Made by a program: the position numbers and the translations under genes. From Mycolicibacterium peregrinum (GTDB lineage Bacteria > Actinomycetota > Actinomycetes > Mycobacteriales > Mycobacteriaceae), in the NCBI RefSeq assembly GCF_001665625.1, contig NZ_LZSY01000021.1:117859-181858 (forward strand): a DNA stretch of 64,000 nt, written 5' to 3'. Shown here one piece after another: positions 1 to 9,553 of this stretch (position 1 is its first letter; each line of letters opens with the position of its first letter). The notes beneath the pieces were generated by a model. The model was not told the origin of the DNA and searched no databases. It saw only the letters and a list, made by a program, of their open reading frames with translations.

Positions 1-2
1 AT

Positions 3-416
3 GTTCCGGATCCCGTGTTCTCGGCGGGCATGGTCGGCTACGGTGCCGCGGTCGATCCGCCGCGCGGCGTGATCGACGCAATCGCGCCGGTCAGCGGCAA
101 GTTGCTGAAACTGATGCCGCATGCCTACGTCATCATGACGGCCGAGGGCGTCGGTGTGCTGGTGCACCTCGGGCTGGATACCGTCGCTATGAACGGCGAG
201 GGCTTCACCGCCCACGTCAGCCAGGGAGAGGATGTTGCCGCCGGTCAGGTGGTGATCACCTACGACGTGCCCGCAGTCGAGGCGAAGGGTCTCAATCCCA
301 TTGTCCCCGTAGTGGTCATGGACGAACGTGAACCCGGCAATGTGACAGTGGCCGGGCCGGTCGCGGCCGGAGCCGATATCCCGTCGGGCGCAGAACTTTT
401 TACTGCGGCCAAGTAG
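3..416 (+). CDS. PTS glucose/N-acetylglucosamine-type EIIA domain (5' end outside window)
   Basis: Phosphoryl-carrier domain of the sugar phosphotransferase system; it passes phosphate from HPr to a membrane EIIB/C permease. The frame is open to the window edge and reads VPDPVFSAGMVG, the usual early part of EIIA-Glc domains, so the true start lies upstream and the GTG at 15 is probably internal. Two family histidines are visible: LMPHAYVI and VLVHLGLDTV, the second being the phosphorylated one. The gene stands 12 nt before nagB, which suggests it serves N-acetylglucosamine uptake and co-transcription with nagB-nagA. It could be a free EIIA or the C-terminal end of a larger permease. Confidence 0.85.
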   Translation, partial: VPDPVFSAGMVGYGAAVDPPRGVIDAIAPVSGKLLKLMPHAYVIMTAEGVGVLVHLGLDTVAMNGEGFTAHVSQGEDVAAGQVVITYDVPAVEAKGLNPIVPVVVMDEREPGNVTVAGPVAAGADIPSGAELFTAAK

Positions 417-428
417 ATGGTCGAGTAG

Positions 429-1214
429 ATGGAAGTCATCATCCTGGCCGATGCCGACGAGATCGGCAGGGTGGCCGCCGACGCGTTCGGCGGGCTGCTC
501 GACCGTAAACCGAACGCCGTCCTGGGCCTTGCCACCGGGTCGTCGCCGCTGGCGGTCTACGACGAACTCGCCGCCCGGTGCGCTGCGGGACAGATCTCGT
601 TCCGGCACGCCAGGGGATTCACCCTCGACGAATACGTGGGCCTGCCCGTCGATCATCCTGAGCGCTACCGCAATGTCATCGACACCGTGTTCGTCTCGCG
701 CGTCGACTTCGCCCCCGGGGCGGTGCAGGGCCCTGACGGCCTGGCCGACGACATCCCGGCGGCGTGCGCGGCATACGAGGCGGCCATCCGCACTGCCGGC
801 GGCGTCGATTTGCAGGTCGTCGGTATCGGCACCGACGGGCACATCGCCTTCAACGAACCCGGGTCCTCGCTGGCCTCGCGCACCCGGATCAAGACGCTGA
901 CCCGCCAGACCCGCGTCGACAATGCCCGGTTCTTCGGGGACGACCTCGATGCGGTGCCGACACACTGCCTCACCCAGGGGTTGGCCACCATCATGGCGGC
1001 CCGGCACGTCATCCTGGTGGCCCTCGGTCGCAGGAAGGCCGAGGCGGTGCACCACCTCGTCGAGGGCGCCGTGACCGCCATGTGGCCGGCCACCATCCTG
1101 CAGCACCATCCGCACGTCACGGTTCTGCTGGACGACGCTGCGGCGCAGCGGCTTCAGCTCATCGACTACTACCGCGAGACCTACCTCGCGAAACCGGATT
1201 GGCAGGGCATCTGA
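429..1214 (+). CDS. nagB: Glucosamine-6-phosphate deaminase NagB
   Basis: Converts glucosamine-6-phosphate to fructose-6-phosphate and ammonia, sending amino sugars into glycolysis. The 261-aa length is normal. Family motifs are GLATGSSPLAVYDEL near residue 36, the FTLDEYVGLP stretch, and GIGTDGHIAFNEPG near residue 135, which holds the active-site region. The stop codon directly abuts the GTG of nagA, so the two are almost certainly co-transcribed and translationally coupled. The upstream EIIA gene completes an uptake-deacetylation-deamination route. Confidence 0.95.
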   Translation: MEVIILADADEIGRVAADAFGGLLDRKPNAVLGLATGSSPLAVYDELAARCAAGQISFRHARGFTLDEYVGLPVDHPERYRNVIDTVFVSRVDFAPGAVQGPDGLADDIPAACAAYEAAIRTAGGVDLQVVGIGTDGHIAFNEPGSSLASRTRIKTLTRQTRVDNARFFGDDLDAVPTHCLTQGLATIMAARHVILVALGRRKAEAVHHLVEGAVTAMWPATILQHHPHVTVLLDDAAAQRLQLIDYYRETYLAKPDWQGI

Positions 1215-2360
1215 GTGCTGCTGACTGCCGACACGCTCATTGCGGGCGCAGAACTGTTACGGCCGGGGTGGATCGACCTGTCGGGCGGGAAGGTGACGGC
1301 GGTGGGAGCGGGTCGCCCGCCCCGAAGTGCCGATCGCGAACTGGGTGCGGTGACTGTGATGCCGGGTTTCGTCGACACCCATTCCCACGGCGGTGGCGGG
1401 GGCAGTTTCTCGGCCGCCTCGACGGCCGATACGTCGGCCGCCGTGGCGCTGCACCGTCGCCACGGCACCACCACCATGATCGCCTCGCTGGTCACCGCGA
1501 GCCCCGACGACCTGCTGCACGAGGTCGGCGCACTGGCGGCGGATGTCCGCGCCGGACTGATCGACGGCATACACCTCGAAGGTCCGTGGCTGTCGACCGT
1601 GCGGTGCGGTGCTCATCAACCCGCGCTCATGCGGGACCCGGACCCGGCCGAGATCGACCGGTTGCTGGCCGCCGCGGCGGGAACGATCAGGATGGTGACC
1701 ATCGCTCCGGAGCGTCCCGGTGCGCCGGCCGCGATCCGGCAGTTCGTCGACGCCGGCGTGGTGGTGGCTGTCGGCCATACCGAGGCCACCTACGAACAGA
1801 CCCGCGCAGCGATTGCGGCCGGCGCCACGGTGGGCACCCATCTTTTCAACGCGATGCGTCCGGTCGACCGGCGAGAGCCGGGCCCGGTGATCGCGCTGAT
1901 CGAGGATCCGGCTGTCACCGTCGAACTCATCACCGACGGCGTTCATCTCGATCCGGCCATCTACCGACACGTCACGCGCACCGTCGGGCCGGATCGCGCC
2001 TCGTTGATCACCGATGCGATGGCGGCCACCGGCATGCCCGACGGTCGCTACCAGTTGGGGCCCGTGCCGGTCGACGTGGCGGACGGGGTCGCCCGTGTCG
2101 GAGGGACGGATACGGTCGCCGGCAGCACCGCGACCATGGATCGGGTGGTCCGATTCGCCATGGCCCATTGCGGTTTGGACCGCGACGATGCGTTGTTGCT
2201 CGTCGCCCGTCAGGCCTCGCTGAACCCGGCTCGGGCGCTGCGACTGCCCGCCGGCGATCTGATCCCCGGAGCCGCAGCCGATCTCGTGGTGCTGGATCCG
2301 GATCTGTCGGTCACCGGGGTCTTGCGGCGGGGTGTATGGGAGCTTGAACCGGCGGAGTAG
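1215..2360 (+). CDS. nagA: N-acetylglucosamine-6-phosphate deacetylase NagA
   Basis: Amidohydrolase-superfamily enzyme that removes acetate from N-acetylglucosamine-6-phosphate to give the NagB substrate. Length 381 aa, as expected. Visible metal and catalytic motifs: DTHSHGGGGG (near 52), HLEGPW, VGHTEATYEQ, THLFNAMRP and the catalytic-Asp segment LITDAMAATG. It starts with GTG immediately after the nagB stop with no spacer. In mycobacteria this enzyme also salvages cell-wall amino sugars, so it may serve both peptidoglycan recycling and external GlcNAc. Confidence 0.95.
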   Translation: MLLTADTLIAGAELLRPGWIDLSGGKVTAVGAGRPPRSADRELGAVTVMPGFVDTHSHGGGGGSFSAASTADTSAAVALHRRHGTTTMIASLVTASPDDLLHEVGALAADVRAGLIDGIHLEGPWLSTVRCGAHQPALMRDPDPAEIDRLLAAAAGTIRMVTIAPERPGAPAAIRQFVDAGVVVAVGHTEATYEQTRAAIAAGATVGTHLFNAMRPVDRREPGPVIALIEDPAVTVELITDGVHLDPAIYRHVTRTVGPDRASLITDAMAATGMPDGRYQLGPVPVDVADGVARVGGTDTVAGSTATMDRVVRFAMAHCGLDRDDALLLVARQASLNPARALRLPAGDLIPGAAADLVVLDPDLSVTGVLRRGVWELEPAE

Positions 2361-2505
2361 CGATTTACCGGGCCCAGCTGCCGGGAAACCCGAGAACTGT
2401 TTCCTGAGGCAAAGATTCGTGTTGCGCCCGCCGTGGATAACCGTTACATATTCCAGTACCGGCGTACCGTCAGCCGGGTACGGCGCGAGTACCTAGGGGT
2501 CGTTT

Positions 2506-5124
2506 TTGTCCGACTGGCCATTCGTCGCACGGGATGCTGAACTGCGCGAAGCCGCGCAGGCGTTGCGTGGCGACTTCCGTGGTGTGGTGCTGGCGGGCGG
2601 GGCAGGCGTGGGGAAGTCGGCGTTGGCCCGGGTACTTGCCGAGCAAATGGAGGCCGACGGGCGCCAGGTGCGGTTTGTCCTGGGCACCGAAACCGGGCAG
2701 GCGGTACCGCTCGGGGCATTTCTGCACGCACTCACCTTGACGGACGCGCATGACCCAACGGTGATGCTCGCCGCGGCGCATGAGGCGCTGGCCGCCGAAC
2801 CCGATCTGGTCATCGTGGTCGACGATGCTCAGCACCTCGATCAGCTGTCGGCACTACTGGTCCAGCAGCTGGCGGTGCACGGCGCGGCGAAACTCATCGT
2901 CACCATCCAGAACCGGGTGCCCACATCCGATGCGGTGACCGCGTTGTGGAAGGAACAGCTGCTGCTGCGGTTGGACCTGGAGCCCTTCACCCGGGCGCAG
3001 ACCGCCGAATTGATCGCAGCGGTGCTGCACGGTGATGTCGACCCACGCGCGGTCGGTGAACTACACCAGTTCTCCTCCGGCAGTCCGCTCTACCTGCGGG
3101 GCGTGGTCAATGCGGCTCTCGGCGACGAGGCGTTCGTACGCGACGAGGGCCGGTGGCGGCTGTGCGGGCCGCTGCGGGCCAGCGCAGACCTGCACGCCCT
3201 GATCAATTCACGATTCGACACGCTCACACCGAACGAGCGGGATGTGGTCGACATGGTGTCCACCGCCGAGGTCCTCGACTTCGATGTGCTGGCAGCAGTC
3301 TGCGACCTCGACGCGATCGCCAGCGTGGAACGGCGCGGAGCGATCCAGGTGCTCAACGATGCGGCCTGCACCCTGGTGCAACCCGGCCATCCGCTCATCG
3401 GTGAGGTTGCACGCGAACGATGCTCGAAAATCCGAACCCGGCAGATCAACACGCAGTTGGCGTCGCTGCTGGCGGCACACCTTCAATCACCGGGCAACGG
3501 AGCGGTGCCGGACGTGCGCGGTCGTATCCAGCTGGCTCGATTCATGGTGGGAGGCGATGTCCCGGCGGATCCGGACGTCATCGCCGATGCCGCGGCCAGC
3601 GCGGTCACCATGTCCAATCTGACTCTCGGAGAAGAGCTTGCGCGGTACGCGGTGGATCACGGTGCCGGGATGCCCGCGGTGATCGTCCTGGCCGACGCGA
3701 TGAGTTGGCAGGGCCGGGGCGAGCAGGCCGAGCAACTGTTGGCCCGGTCGGTGCCGGATCCCGACGACGAAGCGATGCTGGCCCGGTGGGGTTGTCTGCG
3801 GGCATCGAATCTGTTCTTCGGATGCGCCCGCCCGGACGCGGCGCATGAGGTGCTCTCGACGCTCCGCGAACAGCTGCACTGCCCGCAGACGGTGACCCTG
3901 GTGGCCGCGATGGAGGCGGTTTTCGCCTTCCACACCGGTGAGCTGGAGAAGGCGATCGCGCTGGGCACCGCAGTACTGGACCAGAAGGTGCCGCCGACGG
4001 CGACGGTATGGGCCGCGCTGGCCACGTCGAGCGCGTTGGCCTTGTCCGGGCGGTCGGACGAGGCCGTCGCGGTGGCGCATGCGGGTGAGCTCGCGGCCGA
4101 ACATTGTGTGTCGGGCTCGCCGCGGTACTGGTTCGTCTTCGCTCGGGTGTCGGCGGCCCTGGGCGATGTCGAGCTGGACAAGGCGCACGGCATTTGCGAT
4201 GCCTACGTCGAGAAGGCGGCCGGCTCGCCGCAGGCCGAGGCCATCGGCACCGCACTGCAGGGGAGGGTGGAGCTGGCCCGCGGCCGCCTGGCTTCAGCCT
4301 GTGATGCGTTGCAGACGGCGGTGTGGGCCACCCCGCAGGGCCTGCCGCCGGGGTGGCTGATGGTTGTCGTCGCCTGCCTGGCCCAAGCTGAGGGAATGCG
4401 TGGCGACGGTGTTGCGGCGGCTGCAGCCCTGGTGCGTGCCGAGGCCGCCGCAGCCGGGCCACGCGATGTGTTCCGGCCTGAGTTGGAGCTGGGCCGCGCG
4501 TGGGCTGCGGCCGCGACGGGCGAGACGGGCCCGGCCATCGCACACGCGGTAGCGGCGGCAGACATCGCCGCGGCGAGCGGGATGGACGCCGTCGAGCTGA
4601 CGGCCCTGCACACCGCACTGAGATTCGGGGACTCGTCGGGGCACGAGCGGATTCAGCAGTTGGCGCGGCGGCGCGGCACCCGGGTGGCGGAAGCCGTCGG
4701 GGCGCACAGTCTCGGTCTGACACGGCATGATCCCGCGTTGCTCATCGCGGCGGCGGATCGGTTCGAGGCGCTGGGTGCGTTGGTGCTCACCGCCGACGCC
4801 GCCGCCGACGCAGCCAGGATGTACGCCGAGGCAGGCTGCCGCGGCAGTGAACTGGAATCCGCGGCCAGGGCGCTGTGGCTGGCGGGCCAGACCGGGGCGC
4901 GCACTCCGGCGCTGCGCTGTGCCGGCGACCCGCTGCCGCTCACGCATCGGGAGTGGGAGATCGCCGACCTGGTCGGGGTGGGGCTGAGCAACCGGCAGAT
5001 CGCGGGCCGGCTGTGCCTGTCCGTGCGCACCGTCGATGGTCATCTGTACCGCATGTTCGCCAAGCTCGGCGTCGAGGACCGCGATCATCTGGCCCGGTTG
5101 GCGCGCTTCGGTCCGGCGGTGTGA
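2506..5124 (+). CDS. Large LuxR-family regulator with AAA/NB-ARC-type ATPase (LAL-like)
   Basis: 872 aa. The N-terminus has a P-loop ATPase: Walker A GGAGVGKSALA near residue 31 and Walker B LVIVVDDAQHLD near residue 105. A long alpha-helical, TPR-like middle follows. The last ~65 residues are a LuxR helix-turn-helix (LTHREWEIADLVGVGLSNRQ and SVRTVDGHLYRMFAKLGV). This is the LAL class, which usually activates neighbouring or distant operons in response to an unknown ligand. The start is a TTG with SDWPFVARDAEL following; no better in-frame start was seen. The preceding 145 bases hold no other gene. The target is unknown; amino-sugar genes lie upstream, but nothing visible ties them together. 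Confidence 0.85.
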   Translation: MSDWPFVARDAELREAAQALRGDFRGVVLAGGAGVGKSALARVLAEQMEADGRQVRFVLGTETGQAVPLGAFLHALTLTDAHDPTVMLAAAHEALAAEPDLVIVVDDAQHLDQLSALLVQQLAVHGAAKLIVTIQNRVPTSDAVTALWKEQLLLRLDLEPFTRAQTAELIAAVLHGDVDPRAVGELHQFSSGSPLYLRGVVNAALGDEAFVRDEGRWRLCGPLRASADLHALINSRFDTLTPNERDVVDMVSTAEVLDFDVLAAVCDLDAIASVERRGAIQVLNDAACTLVQPGHPLIGEVARERCSKIRTRQINTQLASLLAAHLQSPGNGAVPDVRGRIQLARFMVGGDVPADPDVIADAAASAVTMSNLTLGEELARYAVDHGAGMPAVIVLADAMSWQGRGEQAEQLLARSVPDPDDEAMLARWGCLRASNLFFGCARPDAAHEVLSTLREQLHCPQTVTLVAAMEAVFAFHTGELEKAIALGTAVLDQKVPPTATVWAALATSSALALSGRSDEAVAVAHAGELAAEHCVSGSPRYWFVFARVSAALGDVELDKAHGICDAYVEKAAGSPQAEAIGTALQGRVELARGRLASACDALQTAVWATPQGLPPGWLMVVVACLAQAEGMRGDGVAAAAALVRAEAAAAGPRDVFRPELELGRAWAAAATGETGPAIAHAVAAADIAAASGMDAVELTALHTALRFGDSSGHERIQQLARRRGTRVAEAVGAHSLGLTRHDPALLIAAADRFEALGALVLTADAAADAARMYAEAGCRGSELESAARALWLAGQTGARTPALRCAGDPLPLTHREWEIADLVGVGLSNRQIAGRLCLSVRTVDGHLYRMFAKLGVEDRDHLARLARFGPAV

Positions 5125-5135
5125 CGTTGCCGGTC

Positions 5136-5348
5136 TCAGGTGTCGTCGTCGCTCGCGGTGCGGGCGCCGACGAATGCGAGGAGTCGCGGGTCGGAGGAGG
5201 TGAACCGGTCCACTTCCTCACCTCCGTCACAGCGCAGCAAGGAGATCGTGAGGCTGTCCGCAGTGCGGGTCAGTACGCGCCAGTGGGCGCCGGAATCCTG
5301 CCAGCGCTGTAGATCTTCGACCCGATCGAGGCTCATGCCAACTACCAT
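5136..5348 (-). CDS. Small conserved-type hypothetical protein
   Basis: 70 aa, acidic, with an internal ATG at residue 5 (MSLDRVEDLQRW) that may be the true start. No domain recognised. The hydrophobic/polar pattern and the tight fit between the convergent LuxR-type gene and the DUF488 gene (8 nt from its start, divergent) suggest a real gene. No function is assigned. Confidence 0.6.
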   Translation of the reverse strand: MVVGMSLDRVEDLQRWQDSGAHWRVLTRTADSLTISLLRCDGGEEVDRFTSSDPRLLAFVGARTASDDDT

Positions 5349-5356
5349 GGCACGGC

Positions 5357-5716
5357 ATGGCCGCGAAGAACCGTGTGCGGTTGGCCCGCGTGTATGAGGA
5401 GCCCGAACCCGATGAGGGGAAGCGGGTTCTGGTCGACCGGCTGTGGCCCCGGGGCATGAAGAAAACCGATCCGCGGGTGGGTCATTGGCTGCCCGCGGTG
5501 GCCCCGTCCACAGAACTGCGGCACTGGTACGACCACAAGCGCGAGCGTTACGACGACTTCGCCGCCCGCTACACCGAGGAGCTGCAGTCCGGTGAGGAGT
5601 CCGCGGCCTTCGACGAGCTGCGCACGCTGGTGGGCCAGGGCCCGGTCACGTTGGTGACCGCCACCCGCGAGGTCGAACTCAGCCATCTGACGGTGCTGGC
5701 CAAGCTCCTCGCCTGA
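5357..5716 (+). CDS. DUF488 family protein
   Basis: 119 aa. It begins [20 protein letters not shown] followed by PRGMKK, the signature of the short DUF488 proteins, and ends in a helix [20 protein letters not shown]. The family has no settled enzymatic role. The gene stands alone between the divergent small ORF and mbtK; about 40 nt after its stop the IdeR-like box of mbtK begins, so it is probably not part of the iron regulon. Confidence 0.85.
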   Translation: MAAKNRVRLARVYEEPEPDEGKRVLVDRLWPRGMKKTDPRVGHWLPAVAPSTELRHWYDHKRERYDDFAARYTEELQSGEESAAFDELRTLVGQGPVTLVTATREVELSHLTVLAKLLA

Positions 5717-5756
5717 GCAGGCCCACCGGTCCGGCGGACCAACCGGCGCTCGGGAG

Positions 5757-5775
5757 GAAGGTAAACCTACCCTCA
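5757..5775 (-). promoter_or_regulatory. Candidate IdeR (iron) box upstream of mbtK
   Basis: Read on the minus strand the 19 bases TGAGGGTAGGTTTACCTTC match 13 of 19 positions of the IdeR consensus TTAGGTTAGGCTAACCTAA. It lies 26 nt before the mbtK ATG, just upstream of a possible -10 (TAGGCT at 5786-5791), a position fitting iron-dependent repression. Weaker than the mbtL box. Confidence 0.55.
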
Positions 5776-5801
5776 CTCGCTACGGTAGGCTCGGCGCTCA
5801 A

Positions 5802-6452
5802 ATGAGCGATATCGATACCGACGTGGCCGACTTGCCAGGGGCCCCCGTGCTCAAACGCGAGCTGACCGACATCACCGACGAGGTACGCGCCGTCGACGCG
5901 GCGCCCATCCCGGTTCTGGCCGAGCCGTATGACATCCGGCCGGCCGACGCCGACGCTGACGCCGAGTTGATCTCGGAGTGGATGAACCGTCCGCATCTGG
6001 TCGAAGCCTGGGAGTACGACTGGGCCCCCGAGCGGTGGCGGCGCTATCTGCAGGCCCAGCTGGACGGGCAGTACTCGCGGCCGTTGATCGCGAGCTTCCG
6101 CGGAAAGCCTGCCGGCTACGTCGAGTTGTATCGGGCGGCCAAGGATTCCATCGCGCCCCGCTATGCCGCCGACCCGCACGACATCGGCATGCACGCTGCG
6201 ATCGCTGATCTCAGATTCGTCAACCGCGGCATGGGCCCGATCCTGTTGCCGCGCATCGTGGCCAGTGTGTTCGAACTAGACCCGGACTGCCGGCGGGTCA
6301 TGTTCGACCCGGACCATCGCAACACCGGCGCTCGCCGGCTGTGTGAGTGGGCGGGGTGTGAATTCCTGGGCGAGCACGAGATGTCGAACCGTCGCATGGC
6401 CCTCTATGCGCTGCCGCGTACACCCGACGACGCCTTCGGCGCCGCCGGGTAG
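5802..6452 (+). CDS. mbtK: MbtK: lysine N6-acyltransferase of mycobactin synthesis
   Basis: GNAT/IucB-type acyltransferase, 216 aa. It transfers the long acyl chain from the MbtL carrier to the epsilon-amino group of lysine in mycobactin. Recognisable parts are [16 protein letters not shown] (near 63), [36 protein letters not shown] and [20 protein letters not shown], all typical of the family. An ATG only about 7 nt after a possible -10 suggests a very short leader. It converges on mbtN, leaving 28 nt between stops, and shares an IdeR-like control site type with mbtL, so both arms of this cluster should respond to iron limitation. Confidence 0.9.
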   Translation: MSDIDTDVADLPGAPVLKRELTDITDEVRAVDAAPIPVLAEPYDIRPADADADAELISEWMNRPHLVEAWEYDWAPERWRRYLQAQLDGQYSRPLIASFRGKPAGYVELYRAAKDSIAPRYAADPHDIGMHAAIADLRFVNRGMGPILLPRIVASVFELDPDCRRVMFDPDHRNTGARRLCEWAGCEFLGEHEMSNRRMALYALPRTPDDAFGAAG

Positions 6453-6480
6453 CTCCGGAACCTTTGAGGCTCCGGCGAAT

Positions 6481-7656
6481 TCACGCTCCGGCGAATTCGG
6501 CGTAGCCATCGTAGTCGGGCTTCATGGCCGCGGCCACCAGCTCCCACAGCACCTCATCGGTGCCGCCGCCGACCCGGGCCAGCTTCATGTCGCGCCACCA
6601 CTTGCCCAGCGGGGTCTCGTCGACGAGATAGCCGGAGCCGCCGAAGATGTGCATGCACTCCGACGCGACCTCTTCGCCCAGTCGTGCCGCGGTCACCTTG
6701 AAGGCCGCGGCGGCGCGGAGGTCGAGCTTGCCCTGGAGGGCCACCCCGGCCAGGGCGTACCGAAGCATGTCGACCCGCGCCTGCAGATCGGCCATCCGCA
6801 TCCGCAGCGCCTGGTGCTCAAAGAGCGTGTGACCGAACTGACGACGTTTCATCATGCGTGCCAACGTGATTCCGAGGATCCGTTGTGCACCGGAGGCCAC
6901 CTGCCCGGAAATCGACATCCGTTCATGGGCCAGGCCCCAGGAGATCGCGGCGAGCCCGGTCCCAGCGCGGGCCACCAGATGGTCGGCCGGCACCCAGGTG
7001 TCGATGTGCACCGCGGCGGTGTCCAGGGGACCGTTGCCGACCTTGCGGTAGGGGGTCTGCACCTCGACCTGTGAAGTCGGGACGGCGATGACGACGACGT
7101 TGCCGTGCCTGCTCGTCGGGTCGTGGTCGACGTTGCGGGCCACCACCATGATGTGATCGGCGACCGGGGACAGCGAGACGAACTTCTTGATGCCCTTGAT
7201 CTCGAAACCGTCTCGGGCCGTGCGGACTTCGGTCTCCACGATCTGCAGATCCGAACCGCCGGATTCTTCCGAGGCGGCGATGCACAGCACGGCCTCGCCG
7301 CGGACGGCTTGTTCGCAGATGGTGCGGAGGTGATCGGACTTGCCGAACCGGCGTAGCAACGCGATGGCCGAATCGTGCAGGCTGACGCCCACGCCGATGC
7401 CCGAGGAACCGTTGCGGCCCAGCGCGAAGGCCAACTCGATCAGCTTGGCCACGTCGGGCTGCTGACCGTCACCCCACTTCTCGGTGAACACCCCGTTGCG
7501 ACCGAGGTGTTCGATGAGCGCGCGCGGAAAGCGTTCGGTTTCTTCGGCTTCGGCGGTCCATGCCTTGACCTGATCGTCGAACACCCGATCCAGCAGATCG
7601 CGGTACTCGTCGAGGGAGGTGGTGGCCGGCGCCGGCGTGGGCACAGTAGCGGTCAT
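6481..7656 (-). CDS. mbtN: MbtN: acyl-[ACP] dehydrogenase of mycobactin synthesis
   Basis: 391-aa acyl-CoA dehydrogenase-fold flavoprotein. In the mycobactin route it introduces the double bond of the acyl chain while bound to MbtL. Family signs: [12 protein letters not shown] (FAD loop, near 131), [37 protein letters not shown] and the C-terminal [21 protein letters not shown]. The ATG overlaps the mbtM stop by 4 nt (ATGA), so it is translationally coupled as the last gene of mbtL-mbtM-mbtN. Context decides between MbtN and an ordinary FadE. Confidence 0.92.
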   Translation of the reverse strand: MTATVPTPAPATTSLDEYRDLLDRVFDDQVKAWTAEAEETERFPRALIEHLGRNGVFTEKWGDGQQPDVAKLIELAFALGRNGSSGIGVGVSLHDSAIALLRRFGKSDHLRTICEQAVRGEAVLCIAASEESGGSDLQIVETEVRTARDGFEIKGIKKFVSLSPVADHIMVVARNVDHDPTSRHGNVVVIAVPTSQVEVQTPYRKVGNGPLDTAAVHIDTWVPADHLVARAGTGLAAISWGLAHERMSISGQVASGAQRILGITLARMMKRRQFGHTLFEHQALRMRMADLQARVDMLRYALAGVALQGKLDLRAAAAFKVTAARLGEEVASECMHIFGGSGYLVDETPLGKWWRDMKLARVGGGTDEVLWELVAAAMKPDYDGYAEFAGA

Positions 7657-9227
7657 GACTTCGCTTCCTCCAGTTGTCGTTTGACCTCCAGGCGGCGCAG
7701 CTTGCCCGAGGAGGTGCGGGGGAGTGAGCCCGGTGTCAGGAACACCACGTCAGCGGGCACGATGCCGCATTCGGAGGCCACCTGTTGGATGACCTGGCTG
7801 CGGGCTCCGGCCTCGTCGGCGCCACGGAACTCCGCGGCGATCACCAGGCCGGACCGGACTGCCTTTTCGCCGGCGCCCACCGCTACCACCGCGCCCTCGC
7901 GAACACCTTTGACCTGGGCGGCAACCCGCTCGATCTCGGTGGGGAAGATGTTGCGTCCGGCCACGGTGATCAGTTCCTTGGTGCGGCCGCACACCACCAG
8001 CCCACCGTCGACGAAGTAGCCCAGATCGCCGGTGGCGAACCAGTCGCCGGAATTCAGGGGTTCCTGGCCGAGGTAGCCCGACATCATCGAGGTGCCGCGG
8101 ATCTCGACCTCGCCCACCTCGCGGTCGACGATGCCGGCGTTGTCGTCACTGGGGCGCAGACGCACCTCCATCCCGGCAATCGCCTCACCGAGGACCGCCA
8201 GCTGCTGCCGGTTGGAACCCGCATCGGTGGTGACGGTGATCTCGTCGATCACCACTCCGCGCCCGGGAACCGGAACCGTGACGGCACAGGATGATTCGGC
8301 CATGCCGTAGGACGGGGACAGGGCCCCGGGGTTGAAGCCGAAGCGGGCCAGTTCGGTGCCGAACCGGCTCGTCGCCTCACAGTCCACCGGCTCGCCGCCA
8401 TTGAGGGCGAATCGCAGGGCTGACAGGTCGAGATCGGTCAGCCGCCTGGAGTACTTGCCGATCAGCCCGTAGGCCATGTTCGGTGCGGCGGTCAGCGTGG
8501 CGCGGCTCTCGGTGAGCCACCGCACCCAGCTGAACGGTGAGGCCGCGAACGCTGCGGTCGGCGCCTGCCATACCTCGATGCCGCGGATCGCCCCGGTGAG
8601 CAGGAAGGTCAGGCCCATGTCGTGGTACAGCGGCAGCCAGGAGCAACCGATATCGCTGGGCGACAGGCTGATCCGCTCGGCCAGCCCGTTCAGATTGGCC
8701 AGTACCGCTGAGGGGGACATCTGAGCGGTGCGTGGGGTTCCGGTGGAACCCGCCGTGCCTTGCAGGACCGCGCACGGGCCGGTTCCCAGCGGCAGCGTTG
8801 TGGAGCGTCGATCGTGCGCCACCGCGGTGTCGTCATGGATGGCCACGGAAGGCTCGGCCTTCTCCAGCAGATTCAGGTAGTCACCGTGGCTGAACACGGT
8901 GCCCACGCCGATGTCGGTGAACCGCTTGAGCGTGGATTGCGCCCACTGTGCGGCGTCTGCGCCCCGGACGGGACCGGGCAGGACCGAAAGGGCGGCGCCG
9001 GAAAGGAGGGCGCCGAGCACCGTCGCGATGCCTTCGGCGGTGGGTTCACCCACCACGCCGACCGCCGTCGAACCGTCGTGACCGATCTGCTCGGCGACGT
9101 TCTCGGCACGGGCATACATCTGCGCCCACGGGTGGCGGGTCCAGGTGCGGGTCTCCTGGTCGTACATCACCAGATCGGCGTCGCTCGCGCTCAGAGACGC
9201 GGCGAGCGCCGTGGCCAACACGCTCAC
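7653..9227 (-). CDS. mbtM: MbtM: fatty acyl-AMP ligase / acyl-ACP synthetase of mycobactin synthesis
   Basis: 524 aa from a GTG start at 9227 ([12 protein letters not shown]). The frame stays open upstream to 9503, but that part is the shadow of mbtL and was excluded. ANL-superfamily enzyme: [12 protein letters not shown] nucleotide loop, [47 protein letters not shown] and the C-terminal [14 protein letters not shown] with catalytic Lys. It activates long-chain fatty acid and loads it onto MbtL. Its start overlaps the mbtL stop by 4 nt and its stop overlaps the mbtN start by 4 nt. Confidence 0.93.
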   Translation of the reverse strand: MSVLATALAASLSASDADLVMYDQETRTWTRHPWAQMYARAENVAEQIGHDGSTAVGVVGEPTAEGIATVLGALLSGAALSVLPGPVRGADAAQWAQSTLKRFTDIGVGTVFSHGDYLNLLEKAEPSVAIHDDTAVAHDRRSTTLPLGTGPCAVLQGTAGSTGTPRTAQMSPSAVLANLNGLAERISLSPSDIGCSWLPLYHDMGLTFLLTGAIRGIEVWQAPTAAFAASPFSWVRWLTESRATLTAAPNMAYGLIGKYSRRLTDLDLSALRFALNGGEPVDCEATSRFGTELARFGFNPGALSPSYGMAESSCAVTVPVPGRGVVIDEITVTTDAGSNRQQLAVLGEAIAGMEVRLRPSDDNAGIVDREVGEVEIRGTSMMSGYLGQEPLNSGDWFATGDLGYFVDGGLVVCGRTKELITVAGRNIFPTEIERVAAQVKGVREGAVVAVGAGEKAVRSGLVIAAEFRGADEAGARSQVIQQVASECGIVPADVVFLTPGSLPRTSSGKLRRLEVKRQLEEAKS

Positions 9228-9493
9228 TGGCTGCTCTGCGCGGCAGGCACTTTCGCCAGGATGGCCGCCTCGAGGTCTCCGACGGTGTCGCAGCTGAGCA
9301 GGTCTTCTTCGGACAGGACGACCCCGAGCTTGTCCTCGATCGCCACCATGCCGACGGCGAACGCCACCGAATCCAGACCGGCGTCGTCGACGAGCCGGGA
9401 TTCCCTGGTCACCCGGCGGACATCGACGTTCATGTCGTCGCGAAGGATCTCGGTGAGGGCGGCGCTGACCGCTTCGGGTGTTGTCGACTGCAT
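9224..9493 (-). CDS. mbtL: MbtL: acyl carrier protein of mycobactin synthesis
   Basis: 89-aa acidic carrier protein. The phosphopantetheine serine lies in [18 protein letters not shown] (S near residue 42), with helices typical of ACPs. It receives the acyl chain from MbtM and presents it to MbtN and MbtK. First gene of the minus-strand operon, 30 nt downstream of a strong IdeR-like box. Confidence 0.93.
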   Translation of the reverse strand: MQSTTPEAVSAALTEILRDDMNVDVRRVTRESRLVDDAGLDSVAFAVGMVAIEDKLGVVLSEEDLLSCDTVGDLEAAILAKVPAAQSSQ

Positions 9494-9522
9494 GGGGTCG
9501 CACGGTACACGGCGAAGGAAAG

Positions 9523-9541
9523 CTAGGCTAGCCTTACCAAG
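9523..9541 (-). promoter_or_regulatory. IdeR (iron) box upstream of mbtL
   Basis: Minus-strand bases CTTGGTAAGGCTAGCCTAG match 14 of 19 positions of TTAGGTTAGGCTAACCTAA and keep the AGGCTA core and palindromic form. Located 30 nt upstream of the mbtL ATG, where it would overlap the promoter; expected to repress the operon when iron is plentiful. Confidence 0.8.
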
Positions 9542-9553
9542 CCCGCTGTGGGA

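Noticed and set aside
764..2347. 527-codon plus-strand frame in nagB/nagA
   Set aside because: Arg/Gly-rich alternate frame of two clear enzymes.
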